Positions 16,863 to 25,663 of a stretch of DNA of 64,000 bases are shown here, in pieces (the stretch's first letter is position 1; every line of letters begins with the position of its first letter). Source of the DNA: Micromonospora nigra. Its GTDB lineage: Bacteria > Actinomycetota > Actinomycetes > Mycobacteriales > Micromonosporaceae. The notes under the pieces were generated by a model. The model was not told the origin of the DNA. It was given only the letters and a program-made list of their open reading frames with translations, and made no database searches. The position numbers and the translations under genes were made by a program. The stretch is from the NCBI RefSeq assembly GCF_900091585.1, contig NZ_FMHT01000003.1:2279501-2343500 (forward strand), given 5' to 3'.

Positions 16863-17807
16863 TCACCCGGGAGCGAGCTGGTCCAGCCGGCGCAGGATGA
16901 CGCCCTCGCGCAGCGCCCAGGGGCAGATGTCCAGCGCGTCCACGTCGAGGCGGCGCAGCACCGCCTCGGCGACGATCGCCCCGGCGAGCAGCTGGTGGGC
17001 CCGCCCCGCGCTCACCCCCTCCAGCTCGACGAGCTGGGCGGGCGGGATGTGCCGGATGAAGCCCAGCACCTGCCGCAGCCCCCGGCGGGTGAGCCGGCGG
17101 GGCGCCCACAGGCCCGCCCCCGACGGGGCGGCCCCGGCCAGCCGGGCCAGGGTGCGGAACGTCTTCGACGTGGCCACCGCGCGTTCCCAGCCCACCTCGG
17201 CCATCCGGGCCACCACCGGGTCGAGCTGCTCGTCGACGTACTCCCGCAGCTCCTCGACCAGGTCGGCCGACGGCGGCAGGACGCTGGCCGGATCGATCCG
17301 CAGCCGTTCCCGGGTGAGCCGGCCGGCCCCCAGCGGCAGCGACGCCGCCACGCCCGGCTCCTCGTCGACACCGGCGGCGACCTCCAGCGAACCGCCGCCG
17401 ATGTCCAGCACCAGCAGCCGACCGGCCGACCAGCCGAACCACCGTCGCACCGCGAGGAAGGTCATCCGCGCCTCGTCCGCGCCGGACAGCACCTCCAGCC
17501 CTACGCCGGTCTCGTCCCGGACCCGGGTCAACACCTCGGCCGCGTTGGTGGCGTCGCGGACGGCGGAGGTCGCGAAGGCCAGCAGGTCGTCGGCCTCCAG
17601 GCCGGCGGCGGCGGAGCGGGCCATGCCCACCGCCTTGACCAGGGAGTCCGCGCCGGCCTCGGTCAGGGCACCGTCGGGGCCGAGCTGCTCGGCCAGGCGC
17701 AGCACCATCTTCTCCGAGTGTGCCGGCCACGGGTGGGCGCCACGGTGGGCGTCGACCACCAGCAAGTGAACCGTGTTGGAACCTACGTCGAGGACACCCA
17801 GTCGCAT
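16863..17807 (-). CDS. Ppx/GppA-family exopolyphosphatase/pppGpp phosphohydrolase
   Basis: This 314-residue enzyme begins [19 protein letters not shown], the phosphate-1 loop of the ASKHA fold. It also has [16 protein letters not shown] and [15 protein letters not shown] (phosphate-2). It ends in the short C-terminal helical domain without the HD domain of E. coli Ppx, as in mycobacterial Ppx1/Ppx2-type proteins. It should hydrolyse polyphosphate or pppGpp. The position about 1 kb from regX3-senX3 may be relevant to phosphate metabolism. The isomerase follows as a second gene of the unit. Confidence 0.9.
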   Translation of the reverse strand: MRLGVLDVGSNTVHLLVVDAHRGAHPWPAHSEKMVLRLAEQLGPDGALTEAGADSLVKAVGMARSAAAGLEADDLLAFATSAVRDATNAAEVLTRVRDETGVGLEVLSGADEARMTFLAVRRWFGWSAGRLLVLDIGGGSLEVAAGVDEEPGVAASLPLGAGRLTRERLRIDPASVLPPSADLVEELREYVDEQLDPVVARMAEVGWERAVATSKTFRTLARLAGAAPSGAGLWAPRRLTRRGLRQVLGFIRHIPPAQLVELEGVSAGRAHQLLAGAIVAEAVLRRLDVDALDICPWALREGVILRRLDQLAPG

Positions 17808-17880
17808 GTGACGACACTAGGGCCAACGGGTTTGCACGGCTCGCCAGCCCGCGACACGTCCCGCGCGTAGGCTGTTGCGG

Positions 17881-18690
17881 GTGACGGGTCAGATCGAACT
17901 GCGCGTGCTGGTGGACGATCCGGCGGACCCCCGCAGCCGGGAGGTGCCGCTGGACTTCCCCCGCGAGTGGCTGGAGTTCGTCGACCCCGCCGACGACACG
18001 CACGTCGTACGAGCCGACCTGACCTGGCTGCTGTCCCGCTGGACGTGTGTGTTCGGCCGGGGCTGCCACGGCATCGTCGCCGGCCGTGCCGCCGACGGCT
18101 GCTGCTCGCACGGCGCGTTCTTCACCGACGCCGACGACGAGAAGCGGGTGCGGGCGGCGGTGCGGCGGTTGACTCCGGCGAGCTGGCAGCACCATCGGCG
18201 GGGCTTCCACAACTGGACCACCGAGGACACGGTGGACGGCACGACGCCGGCGCGGCGCACCGCCACCCGGGCCGAGAACGCCCCCTGCGTGTTCCTCAAC
18301 GACGCCGACTTCCCGGCCGGTGGGGGCTGCGCCCTGCACGCGCAGGCGCTGCGCGACGGTGTGCACCCGCTGGAGTACAAGCCGGACGTCTGCTGGCAGC
18401 TACCGGTCCGCCGGGACCAGGAGTGGGTCACACGGCCCGACAACACGAAGGTGCTGGTCTCCACGCTGGCCGAGTTCGACCGGCGGGGCTGGGGCGCGGG
18501 CGGGCACGACCTCGACTGGTGGTGCACCTCGTCGACCGACGCGCACGTCGGTGCGGAGCGGATGTACCTGTCGTACGGGCCGGAGTTGACCGCGCTGATC
18601 GGCGAGCCGGCGTACGCGAAGCTGGCCGAGCTGTGCGCGGCGCGCGCCCGGCGGGGCCTGGTCGCACCCCACCCGGCCGACCCCGCCTGA
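17881..18690 (+). CDS. YkgJ/DUF3109-like cysteine-cluster protein
   Basis: This 269-residue protein has cysteines in [51 protein letters not shown] and DLDWWC. The pattern of a double Cys followed by C-x-F/L and C-xLH resembles the CxxCx8-type metal-chelating domain of YkgJ/DUF3109 proteins. A zinc or iron-binding role is inferred. A GTG start is used; TTG at 17875 is possible. It is divergent from Ppx/GppA and convergent with regX3, and seems monocistronic. Confidence 0.75.
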   Translation: MTGQIELRVLVDDPADPRSREVPLDFPREWLEFVDPADDTHVVRADLTWLLSRWTCVFGRGCHGIVAGRAADGCCSHGAFFTDADDEKRVRAAVRRLTPASWQHHRRGFHNWTTEDTVDGTTPARRTATRAENAPCVFLNDADFPAGGGCALHAQALRDGVHPLEYKPDVCWQLPVRRDQEWVTRPDNTKVLVSTLAEFDRRGWGAGGHDLDWWCTSSTDAHVGAERMYLSYGPELTALIGEPAYAKLAELCAARARRGLVAPHPADPA

Positions 18691-18771
18691 CCCGGCCGGG
18701 CACCAGCTGTTCGTCGGCACCGCGACCGACCCGGCGGCTCGGGCCGAGGCCGGATCAGGACCCGGTCCGGA

Positions 18772-19455
18772 TCACGGCTCGAACTTGTAGCCCAGGCCGC
18801 GGACGGTGACGATGTAGCGCGGCGACGACGGCTCCGGTTCGATCTTGGAGCGCAGCCGCTTGACGTGCACGTCCAGGGTCTTGGTGTCGCCCACGTAGTC
18901 GGCCCCCCAGACCCGGTCGATGAGCTGCCCCCGGGTGAGCACCCGGCCGGCGTTGCGCAGCAGCAGCTCCAGCAGCTCGAACTCCTTCAGGGGCAGCTGC
19001 ACGGCCTCGCCACCGACGGTCACCACGTGCCGCTCGATGTCCATGCGCACCGGGCCGGCAGCCAACGTGGGCGCTCCGGACTCGGCCACCTCGGCGGTCT
19101 GTCGTCGCAGCACCGCCCGGATGCGGGCGACCAGCTCGCGGGGCGAGTACGGCTTGGTCACGTAGTCGTCGGCACCGATCTCCAGGCCGACCACCTTGTC
19201 GATCTCGCTGTCCCGCGCGGTGACCATGATGATCGGCACGTGCGAGCGCTGCCTGAGCTGCCGGCACACCTCGGTGCCCGACATCTCCGGCAGCATCAGG
19301 TCGAGCAGCACGATGTCGGCGCCGGTCCGGTCGAACTCGGTGATGGCGGAGGTGCCCGTCGCGGCCACGGAGACCTCGAACCCCTCCTTGCGGAGCATGT
19401 ACGACAGGGCGTCGGAGAACGACTCCTCGTCCTCGACCACCAGAACGCGGCTCAA
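18772..19455 (-). CDS. regX3: OmpR/PhoB-type response regulator (RegX3/PhoP)
   Basis: This 227-residue regulator has a receiver domain with the acidic pair E8/D9, phosphoacceptor D52 in LLDLMLPEMSG, T in IIMVTARD and K in DYVTKPYSPRE. A winged-helix domain ends VRGLGYKFEP. It starts with TTG, behind AAAGGA at 6-7 bp. Adjacent SenX3-type kinase, phoU and gpm identify it as the phosphate-starvation regulator called RegX3 in mycobacteria and PhoP in Streptomyces. It is expected to bind GTTCACC-type direct repeats, which occur upstream of phoU. Confidence 0.93.
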   Translation of the reverse strand: MSRVLVVEDEESFSDALSYMLRKEGFEVSVAATGTSAITEFDRTGADIVLLDLMLPEMSGTEVCRQLRQRSHVPIIMVTARDSEIDKVVGLEIGADDYVTKPYSPRELVARIRAVLRRQTAEVAESGAPTLAAGPVRMDIERHVVTVGGEAVQLPLKEFELLELLLRNAGRVLTRGQLIDRVWGADYVGDTKTLDVHVKRLRSKIEPEPSSPRYIVTVRGLGYKFEP

Positions 19456-19479
19456 CGGGTTTCCTTTCGATTGCTGCTG

Positions 19480-20760
19480 TCAGGCCTGACGGAGCTCGGC
19501 CGGACCAGACTCGATCCCACCGGAGACCAGTGTCGCCAGGAGGTCGTCCGGGGGGCGGGCGGGCAGCCGGAGGGTGAACGTCGACCCACCTCCCAGGGTG
19601 CTCGACACGTCGACCCGTCCGCCATGGTTGCTGGCGATGTGCTTCACGATGGCCAGGCCGAGACCCGTGCCCCCGGTCGACCGGGACCGGGCCTGGTCAG
19701 CCCGGTAGAACCGCTCGAAGATCCGCTCCACGTCGGTCGGGGCGATGCCGATCCCCTGGTCGGTGACGGCGACCTCCACGTGGTCGTCGCCGCCGGTCGC
19801 GGTGATCCGTACCGTGGTGTCCTCGCCCGAGTAGTTGATGGCGTTCTCCACCAGGTTGGCGACCGCCGTGGCGAGTTGGGTGTCGCTGCCGTACGCGGTC
19901 AGCCCCCGCTCGCCGTCCACCACCACGTCGACCCGGCGGGCGGTCGCCGAGGTGCGGGTCCGGTCCACCACCTCGGAAATGACCCAGTCCATCGCCACCG
20001 GCTCCGGCGCCGGCTGCGGCTCGGCGCCCTGGAGCCGGGTCAGCTCCAGCAGCTCCTGCACCAGCCGACCCAGCCGGGTCGACTCGTGCTGGATCCGCTC
20101 GGCGAACCGCCGGGCGGCGACCAGGTCCTCGGAGAGGTCGGGCTGGCCCTCGCCGGCCGGCTCGGTGGCGTCCAGCAGCGCCTCGGCGAGCAGTTGGAGC
20201 GCCCCGATGGGGGTCTTCAACTCGTGGCTGACGTTGGCCACGAAGTCCCGGCGCACCCGGGCCAGCCGGTGCGACTCGGTCACGTCGGTCGCCTCCACGG
20301 CCACGTGGCCGCCACCCAGCCCCATCGCACGCAGGTGCACACCGAGCGGGTTCTCCGCGGCGTTGTCGCGGCCCCGGGGCAGGTCCAGTTCGATCTCGCG
20401 GCGCACGCCCGTGCGGCGCACCTGGCCGGCCAGCGTACGAACCAGGGGGTGCGCGGCGACCGAGCCCGGCCTGGCCCCGGTACGCAGCAGGCCCATCGCC
20501 CGCGCGGCCGGGTTGACCAGCACCGGCTCGTCCTGCGCGTCGAGCACCACCACGCCCGCCCGCAGCGAGTCGATCGCGCGGCGGCCGAGCCCGGCCTGCT
20601 GCTCCTCGGCGATCACGAGCCTCCCCCTGCGCCATCGGGAGCCGGCCCGGCCGCTCCCGCCCGCCGTCTGCCGGCCGGCGACGTACCGGGCCACCAGCAG
20701 GCCGGCGGCCAGTCCGGCCACCACTCCCACCACCGCCACCACCGTCACCGCCCAGTCCAC
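19480..20760 (-). CDS. senX3: Sensor histidine kinase (SenX3/PhoR)
   Basis: This 426-residue kinase has a single N-terminal membrane helix (residues 3-27) and no large extracellular loop. A PAS-like domain follows (IDSLRAGVVVLDAQDEPVLV). The HisKA box FVANVSHELKTPIG has phosphoacceptor H179, and the ATPase domain has NLVENAINYS, DQGIGI and GGTGLGLAIVKH. Lack of an external sensor suggests it reads phosphate status through PstSCAB/PhoU. The GTG start is at 20760; regX3 follows 24 bp downstream. It is divergent from phoU with PHO-box-like repeats between. Confidence 0.93.
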   Translation of the reverse strand: MDWAVTVVAVVGVVAGLAAGLLVARYVAGRQTAGGSGRAGSRWRRGRLVIAEEQQAGLGRRAIDSLRAGVVVLDAQDEPVLVNPAARAMGLLRTGARPGSVAAHPLVRTLAGQVRRTGVRREIELDLPRGRDNAAENPLGVHLRAMGLGGGHVAVEATDVTESHRLARVRRDFVANVSHELKTPIGALQLLAEALLDATEPAGEGQPDLSEDLVAARRFAERIQHESTRLGRLVQELLELTRLQGAEPQPAPEPVAMDWVISEVVDRTRTSATARRVDVVVDGERGLTAYGSDTQLATAVANLVENAINYSGEDTTVRITATGGDDHVEVAVTDQGIGIAPTDVERIFERFYRADQARSRSTGGTGLGLAIVKHIASNHGGRVDVSSTLGGGSTFTLRLPARPPDDLLATLVSGGIESGPAELRQA

Positions 20761-20832
20761 CCGGCGATCGTAGGGTCATTGTTAACCTGCCTACCGCCCA
20801 GAACAGGACGAAGCACTCTCGCTTCCCGCAAT

Positions 20833-20876
20833 GTTCATGCTCACGTCCGGCGTCGTTCACCAGCGTTCATCCACGG
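20833..20876 (+). promoter_or_regulatory. PHO-box-like GTTCA direct repeats upstream of phoU
   Basis: GTTCATG at 20833, GTTCACC at 20855 and GTTCATC at 20865 lie in one direction. The first two are 22 bp apart, which is two 11-bp PhoP repeat units; the third is 10 bp further, slightly out of register. A TAGCGT at about 20894 could be the phoU -10. The location between senX3 and phoU fits autoregulation by RegX3/PhoP. Confidence 0.6.
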
Positions 20877-20958
20877 TCCCGTCGCCGCCCCCTAGCGTGG
20901 TCATCGCACCTGCTCACGCCGCCGAGACCGGGGCGGACACCGACCACAGGACGTGATG

Positions 20959-21606
20959 ATGCGCGACGAGTTCCGGGCCGATCTGAAGACCGTCAGCCAA
21001 CTGCTGGTGGACATGGCCGAGGGGGTGCGCGCCGCCATGCGCCAGGCCACCCGCGCCCTGCTCACCGCCGACCGGGGGGCGGCCGAGACGGTGATCGCCG
21101 GCGACGCCGAGATCGACGAGGTGTACCGGCACGTCGAGGAGCGGGTCTTCGACCTGCTCGCCCGCCAGGCTCCCGTCGCCTCCGACCTGCGCGCCATGAT
21201 CACGGCCCTGCACGTCGCCGCCGACCTGGAACGGATGGGCGACCTGGCCGACCACGTCGCCAAGACGGCCCTGCGCCGGCACCCGTCCCCGGCCGTGCCG
21301 GCGGAACTGCGCCCCGTCTTCACCGACATGGCGACGATCGCCGACCGGATGGCGGCCAAGATCGGCTCGGTGCTGGCCGAACCCGACGCCGACCTCGCCG
21401 CCGAGCTGGACCGCGACGACGACGCCATGGACGAGCTGCACCGCAGCCTGTTCGGGGTGCTGCTCGGGGAGGACTGGCCGTACGGCGTGGAGACCGCCAT
21501 CGACGCCACCCTGCTGGGCCGCTTCTACGAGCGCTTCGCCGACCACGCGGTGAACGCCGGCGAACACGTGGTCTACCTGGTCACCGGGGAGACCACGGCG
21601 GGCTGA
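20959..21606 (+). CDS. phoU: Phosphate transport regulator PhoU
   Basis: This 215-residue protein has two three-helix PhoU domains, with characteristic sequences ADRGAAETVIAGDAEIDEVY, DLRAMITALHVAADLERMGD and a second YERFADHAVNAGE. PhoU links the Pst transporter to the sensor kinase and dampens phosphate signalling. Of three adjacent candidate starts (20953, 20956, 20959) the last has AGGA at 7 bp. It is divergent from senX3-regX3 and convergent with gpm, with a shared terminator after its stop. Confidence 0.93.
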   Translation: MRDEFRADLKTVSQLLVDMAEGVRAAMRQATRALLTADRGAAETVIAGDAEIDEVYRHVEERVFDLLARQAPVASDLRAMITALHVAADLERMGDLADHVAKTALRRHPSPAVPAELRPVFTDMATIADRMAAKIGSVLAEPDADLAAELDRDDDAMDELHRSLFGVLLGEDWPYGVETAIDATLLGRFYERFADHAVNAGEHVVYLVTGETTAG

Positions 21607-21617
21607 CCCGCGACGCG

Positions 21618-21652
21618 CGACGGCCCCGGCCCGTACTGGACCGGGGCCGTCG
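21618..21652. terminator. Bidirectional stem-loop between phoU and gpm
   Basis: CGACGGCCCCGG (21618-21629) pairs perfectly over 12 bp with 21641-21652 around an 11-nt loop. It lies between two convergent genes and can serve both. Confidence 0.75.
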
Positions 21653-21660
21653 AGAGTACG

Positions 21661-22428
21661 TCAGCGGCCCTGGTTGGCCACGGCCGCGGCGGCCTGCTTC
21701 GCCGCCTCCGGGTCGAGATACGTGCCGCCCAGCGTGTGCGGGCGCAGCTGCGCGTCCAGGTCGTAGCGCAGCGGGATGCCGGTCGGGATGTTCAGCTTGG
21801 CGATCGCCTCGTCGCTGACCTGGTCCAGGTGCTTCACCAGGGCCCGCAACGAGTTGCCGTGCGCCGCCACCAGCACCGTCCGGCCGGCCAGGATGTCCGG
21901 CACGATCGAGTCGTACCAGTACGGCAGCATGCGCTCGACGACGTCCTTGAGGCACTCGCTGCGCGGCATCAGCTCACTGGGCAGCAGCGCGTACCGGGGG
22001 TCGCCGACCTGGGAGAACTCGTCGTCGTCCGCGATCGGCGGCGGCGGGGTGTCGTACGAGCGGCGCCAGAGCATGAACTGCTCCTCGCCGTACTCCTCCA
22101 GGGTCTGCTTCTTGTTCTTGCCCTGTAGCGCGCCGTAGTGGCGCTCGTTGAGCCGCCACGACCGGCGCACCGCGATCCAGTGCCGCTCGGCGGCGTTCAG
22201 CGCCAGCTCGGCGGTGCGGATGGCGCGGCGCATCACGCTGGTGTGCACCACGTCCGGCAGCAGGTCGTGTTCACGCAGCAGTTCGCCGCCGCGCCGCGCC
22301 TCGTTCTCCCCCTTGGCGGTCAGGTCGACGTCCACCCAGCCGGTGAAGAGGTTCTTGGCGTTCCAGTCACTCTCGCCGTGCCGCAGCAGGACCAGCGTCC
22401 CGACGGTGGGCCCTTCGCTCGCAGTCAT
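21661..22428 (-). CDS. gpmA: 2,3-bisphosphoglycerate-dependent phosphoglycerate mutase
   Basis: This 255-residue cytosolic glycolytic enzyme interconverts 3- and 2-phosphoglycerate. It has [12 protein letters not shown] with the phosphohistidine (H17), [27 protein letters not shown] with the catalytic Glu, and [14 protein letters not shown] with the second His. The ATG at 22428 has AGGA about 8 bp upstream and gives the usual family length. A shared neighbourhood of gpm with senX3-regX3 is also seen in mycobacteria. Confidence 0.95.
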   Translation of the reverse strand: MTASEGPTVGTLVLLRHGESDWNAKNLFTGWVDVDLTAKGENEARRGGELLREHDLLPDVVHTSVMRRAIRTAELALNAAERHWIAVRRSWRLNERHYGALQGKNKKQTLEEYGEEQFMLWRRSYDTPPPPIADDDEFSQVGDPRYALLPSELMPRSECLKDVVERMLPYWYDSIVPDILAGRTVLVAAHGNSLRALVKHLDQVSDEAIAKLNIPTGIPLRYDLDAQLRPHTLGGTYLDPEAAKQAAAAVANQGR

Positions 22429-22577
22429 GCGGATCATCCTGCCGCAACGGCGTCCCGGCCGCGCGGCAAGGGTGGTGACGACCACCACGTGGAAACTCCG
22501 GTGACCGGAGATCGGCCCCGACACTAGGTTGTAAGGCGCTTGGGGATGAGCGGTCATTACGAATCGGGGGCGTCCAG

Positions 22578-23897
22578 GTGCGGACGGTGCGGGACTGGTT
22601 GCGGGACACGACGGGCGGGCTGCCCACCACCTTCTGGTATCTCTGGGCCGGCACCCTGATCAACCGGCTCGGCTCGTTCGTGCTGGTCTTCCTCGCCATC
22701 TACCTGACCCAGGCACGCGACTTCTCCGCCGCCCAGGCCGGCCTGGTGCTCGGCCTCTGGGGCGTCGGCGGCGCGGTCGGCACCACCGTCGGCGGCACCC
22801 TGGTCGACCGCTGGGGCCGCCGGCCGACACTGCTCACCGCCCACCTGGGCGCGGCGAGCATGATGCTCGCCCTCGGCTTCGCCCGCGACCTGCCCACCGT
22901 GGCCCTGGGTGCGCTGCTGCTCGGCATGTTCGCCGAGGCGGCCCGCCCGGCGTTCGGCGCGATGATGATCGACGTGGTGCCGGAGAAGGACCGGTTGCGT
23001 GCCTTCTCGCTGAACTACTGGGCGGTCAACCTCGGTTTCGCCTGCGCCGCGGTGCTCGCCGGTGTCGCCGCCGAGGCCGGCTACCTGCTGCTCTTCGTGG
23101 TCGACGCGGCCACCACGGCGGTCACGGCGCTGATCATCTTCGTGAAGGTGAAGGAGACCCGCACGGTCACCGTCGCCGCACCGGTCGTGGGCCGGGCCCG
23201 CGCCGGTGCGCTGCGCACCATCCTCCGCGACCGGGTCTACCTGGGCTTCGTGGTGCTCAACCTGTTCGCCGCGCTGGTCTTCCTCCAGCACATCTCGATG
23301 TTGCCCATCGCCATGGCGGACTCGGGCCTGTCCCCCGCCACGTACGGCTCGGTGATCGCACTGAACGGCGTGCTGATCGTGGTCGGCCAGCTCTTCGTGC
23401 CCCGGCTCGTCAAGGGCCGCAACAGGTCGCACGTGCTCGCCATGGCGACGCTGGTGATGGGGCTCGGCTTCGGGCTGACCGCCTTCGCCGACGTCGCCTG
23501 GTTCTACGGCCTGACGGTCCTGATCTGGACCGTCGGCGAGATGCTCAACTCACCGTCCAACGCCACCCTGATCGCCGAACTGTCGCCGAGTGAGCTGCGG
23601 GGCCGCTACCAGGGGGTGTTCTCGCTCTCCTGGCAGGTCGCGGCTGCGGTCGCCCCGGTGCTGGGCGGCGTGGTGCGGGAACAGGCCGGCAACAGCGCCC
23701 TGTGGCTCGGCTGCGCGGCGATCGGCGTCCTGACGACGGTGGCCCACCTGGTCTCCGGCCCGGCGCGGGAGCGGCGCGCGAGCGCGTTGCGGCAGGTCGG
23801 GAGAACCGTCACGCCGGTGGTCGCGGTCCAGCCCCCGGCTCCGGCGGTGGCCGAGGCCGCCGCGACCGGCCCGGCGAAGGTGCCGAACCGCGGCTGA
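22578..23897 (+). CDS. MFS transporter, first of a tandem pair
   Basis: This 439-residue protein has about twelve membrane segments, starting [19 protein letters not shown]. The loop 2-3 MFS signature is [12 protein letters not shown] matching motif in the second half is blurred ([14 protein letters not shown]). The closest family is the DHA-type drug/metabolite exporters. It starts with a GTG after GGGGG. The neighbouring downstream gene is a paralogue, and the substrate cannot be predicted. Confidence 0.9.
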   Translation: MRTVRDWLRDTTGGLPTTFWYLWAGTLINRLGSFVLVFLAIYLTQARDFSAAQAGLVLGLWGVGGAVGTTVGGTLVDRWGRRPTLLTAHLGAASMMLALGFARDLPTVALGALLLGMFAEAARPAFGAMMIDVVPEKDRLRAFSLNYWAVNLGFACAAVLAGVAAEAGYLLLFVVDAATTAVTALIIFVKVKETRTVTVAAPVVGRARAGALRTILRDRVYLGFVVLNLFAALVFLQHISMLPIAMADSGLSPATYGSVIALNGVLIVVGQLFVPRLVKGRNRSHVLAMATLVMGLGFGLTAFADVAWFYGLTVLIWTVGEMLNSPSNATLIAELSPSELRGRYQGVFSLSWQVAAAVAPVLGGVVREQAGNSALWLGCAAIGVLTTVAHLVSGPARERRASALRQVGRTVTPVVAVQPPAPAVAEAAATGPAKVPNRG

Positions 23898-23962
23898 CCC
23901 GCAGGTGACCCACGACACGCTGGCGCACGGCCCGTGGGATTCCTACGGTCAGGGGCGCAACT

Positions 23963-23976
23963 GTTAGTTAACTAAC
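23963..23976. promoter_or_regulatory. Perfect 14-bp palindrome in the leader of the second MFS gene
   Basis: GTTAGTTAACTAAC is fully self-complementary and strikingly AT-rich for this genome. It ends 14 bp before the GTG and directly ahead of the GGAGG ribosome site, so a bound repressor would block transcription. TetR- and MarR-family regulators of exporters use such operators; no regulator gene is adjacent. Confidence 0.65.
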
Positions 23977-23990
23977 CTGTTGGAGGACCC

Positions 23991-25283
23991 GTGCGGGGCC
24001 TGCGCCGCTGGCTGGACGACACCGCCGGAGGGCTGCCCGCCACCTTCTGGTACCTCTGGGCCGGCCTCCTGATCAACCGTGCCGGTGCGTTCGCGATGCT
24101 CTTCCTGTCGCTCTACCTGACCGCCGCCCGCGGCGCCAGCGAGTCGGTGGCCGGCATCGTGGTCGGGGCGTACGGGGCCGGCGGCGCGGCCGGGGTGCTG
24201 CTCGGCGGCGTCCTGGCCGACCGGTGGGGCCGACGCGCCACCCTGGTCGCGGCACACCTGGTCACCGGTGCCCTGATGGTGGGGCTGGCGTTCAGCCGGC
24301 ACCTGGCGGCGATCGCCGTGCTCGCCGCGCTGGTCGGGGTCGCGCACTCGATGCCGAGCCCCGCCTTCGTCGCCGCGATCGTCGACGTGGTGCCCGAGCA
24401 CCGCCGGTCCCGCGCCTTCAACCTCCAGTTCTGGGCCTTCAACCTCGGCATGGCCGTGGCCTCCCTGCTGGCCGGGGTGCTGGCCGAGGCGAGTTACGTC
24501 GCGCTGTTCCTGGTCGACGCCGCCGCCACCCTCGCCACCGCCGCGTTGATCGCCTGGAAGGTCCCCGAGACCCTGCCCCGCCGCCGGCCCTCCGCCAGCA
24601 CGCCCCGTCCCGCCCCACCGCCGGGTGGGGCGACCGGGCGGACGCGCCGACCGGGGCTGGGCACGGCACTGACCGACCGGATCTTCCTGACCTTCGTCGG
24701 GCTGACCTTCGTGTTGGCCGTGCTGACCATGCAGACCTCCACGATCATGCCGCTGGCGATGCGCGCCGACGGGCTGCGACCCTCGGCGTACGGGGCGGTG
24801 GTGGCCCTCGGCGGGGTGCTCATCGTCGCCGGGCAACTGTTCGTGCCCCGGCTGATCGACCGGCACCGCAAGGACCGCGTGCTGGCCACGTCCACCGCGC
24901 TGCTGGCGCTCGGCTTCGGCGCGCTGGCGGTGGCCGACGACCTCGCCGTCTACCTCGGCGCCTGCGTGGTCTGGACGGTCGGCTCGATGCTGGCGGCACC
25001 GCCGAACGCCCAGATCAACGCCGACCTGGCCCCACCGGCACTGCGCGCCCGCTACCAGTCCGTCTTCTATCTCGCGTTCCCGGCGGCGTCGTTCGTCGCG
25101 CCCACCCTGGGCGGGTTCAGTCTGCAGCACCTCGGCGACCGGCACTGGCTGATCGTCGGCGCGGCGGGACTGCTGGCCGCCGGCGGCCACCTGCTCGCCG
25201 GGCCGGCCCGCGAACGCCGGGTCGCCGCGCTGCGTCTGCGGGACGTCGAGCGGCGGGAGGCGACCCCGGCGGGCCGGTCGTGA
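23991..25283 (+). CDS. MFS transporter, second of a tandem pair
   Basis: This 430-residue transporter is paralogous to the preceding gene, sharing [13 protein letters not shown] and the DRWGRRATLVAAH motif A with the same overall topology. An arginine/proline-rich central loop (around RRRPSASTPRPAPPPG) separates the two six-helix halves. GGAGG lies 4 bp before the GTG. A perfect palindrome sits in its leader. This suggests separately regulated, inducible export, while the upstream paralogue lacks such a site. Confidence 0.9.
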   Translation: MRGLRRWLDDTAGGLPATFWYLWAGLLINRAGAFAMLFLSLYLTAARGASESVAGIVVGAYGAGGAAGVLLGGVLADRWGRRATLVAAHLVTGALMVGLAFSRHLAAIAVLAALVGVAHSMPSPAFVAAIVDVVPEHRRSRAFNLQFWAFNLGMAVASLLAGVLAEASYVALFLVDAAATLATAALIAWKVPETLPRRRPSASTPRPAPPPGGATGRTRRPGLGTALTDRIFLTFVGLTFVLAVLTMQTSTIMPLAMRADGLRPSAYGAVVALGGVLIVAGQLFVPRLIDRHRKDRVLATSTALLALGFGALAVADDLAVYLGACVVWTVGSMLAAPPNAQINADLAPPALRARYQSVFYLAFPAASFVAPTLGGFSLQHLGDRHWLIVGAAGLLAAGGHLLAGPARERRVAALRLRDVERREATPAGRS

Positions 25284-25300
25284 CCGTCCCGGCCGCAGGA

Positions 25301-25330
25301 ACGCCCGCCACGACCGATCGTGGCGGGCGT
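25301..25330 (+). terminator. Perfect stem-loop after the second MFS gene
   Basis: ACGCCCGCCACGA pairs perfectly over 13 bp with TCGTGGCGGGCGT around a CCGA tetraloop, 17 bp after the stop. It is a good intrinsic terminator apart from the absent U-tract. Confidence 0.8.
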
Positions 25331-25340
25331 CCGCGCGTAC

Positions 25341-25399
25341 GACCGGCGGCGGCGGGCGGCACTCACCCCCGTAAGCGTCGCCCGCTCACGCCGCCGGTC
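25341..25399. other. Bulged two-part hairpin of unknown function
   Basis: GACCGGCGGCG (25341-25351) pairs with 25389-25399 over 11 bp. Inside it GCGGGC (25352-25357) pairs with 25380-25385, leaving a 3-nt bulge and a 22-nt loop. It follows a terminator, so it may end the opposing transcript or belong to a small RNA. Confidence 0.4.
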
Positions 25400-25663
25400 C
25401 AAACAGGTGGGCACCGTCCCCCAACGGTGTGGTCCACCCGTCCCCCGACACCTCGCTCGGTGCACGGATCTGATCGATCCACCGCTCCCCCGAACGGTTC
25501 CGAGCGTGGCGCGGTTCAATAAAGCTAGTTCGACCTGGTATTCCGGTTCAACCTCAGCGCCTGTCTCGCCCGTCACAGCACGTGTCCTGCGGCACTCCGG
25601 GCCCATGGCGCCCGGTCACGGTGGCGCACACAGCGTCTACCCGTCGACCGTCCCCCTAAACGT

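Larger units (their letters stand above)
25284..25663. other. 380-bp non-coding region with two stem-loops
   Basis: No protein gene is supported. It begins with the terminator at 25301-25330 and a second, bulged hairpin at 25341-25399. From 25400 to 25663 there is lower-GC sequence (for example CAATAAAGCTAG near 25515) without a recognisable element. Both flanking genes end into this gap from opposite sides, so it is not needed as a promoter region. Confidence 0.5.

Noticed and set aside
23964..25190. Leftward open frame over the second MFS gene
   Set aside because: Gln/Arg/Gly-rich shadow without membrane helices; the other strand has a full MFS transporter with a ribosome site.
22578..25283. 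Tandem MFS genes as a recently mobilised or transposed block
   Set aside because: No terminal repeats, transposase or codon/GC contrast; the two copies are diverged, which fits old duplication.
25530..25575. tRNA-like T-arm (GGTTCAACC)
   Set aside because: No acceptor, D or anticodon stem can be built around it.
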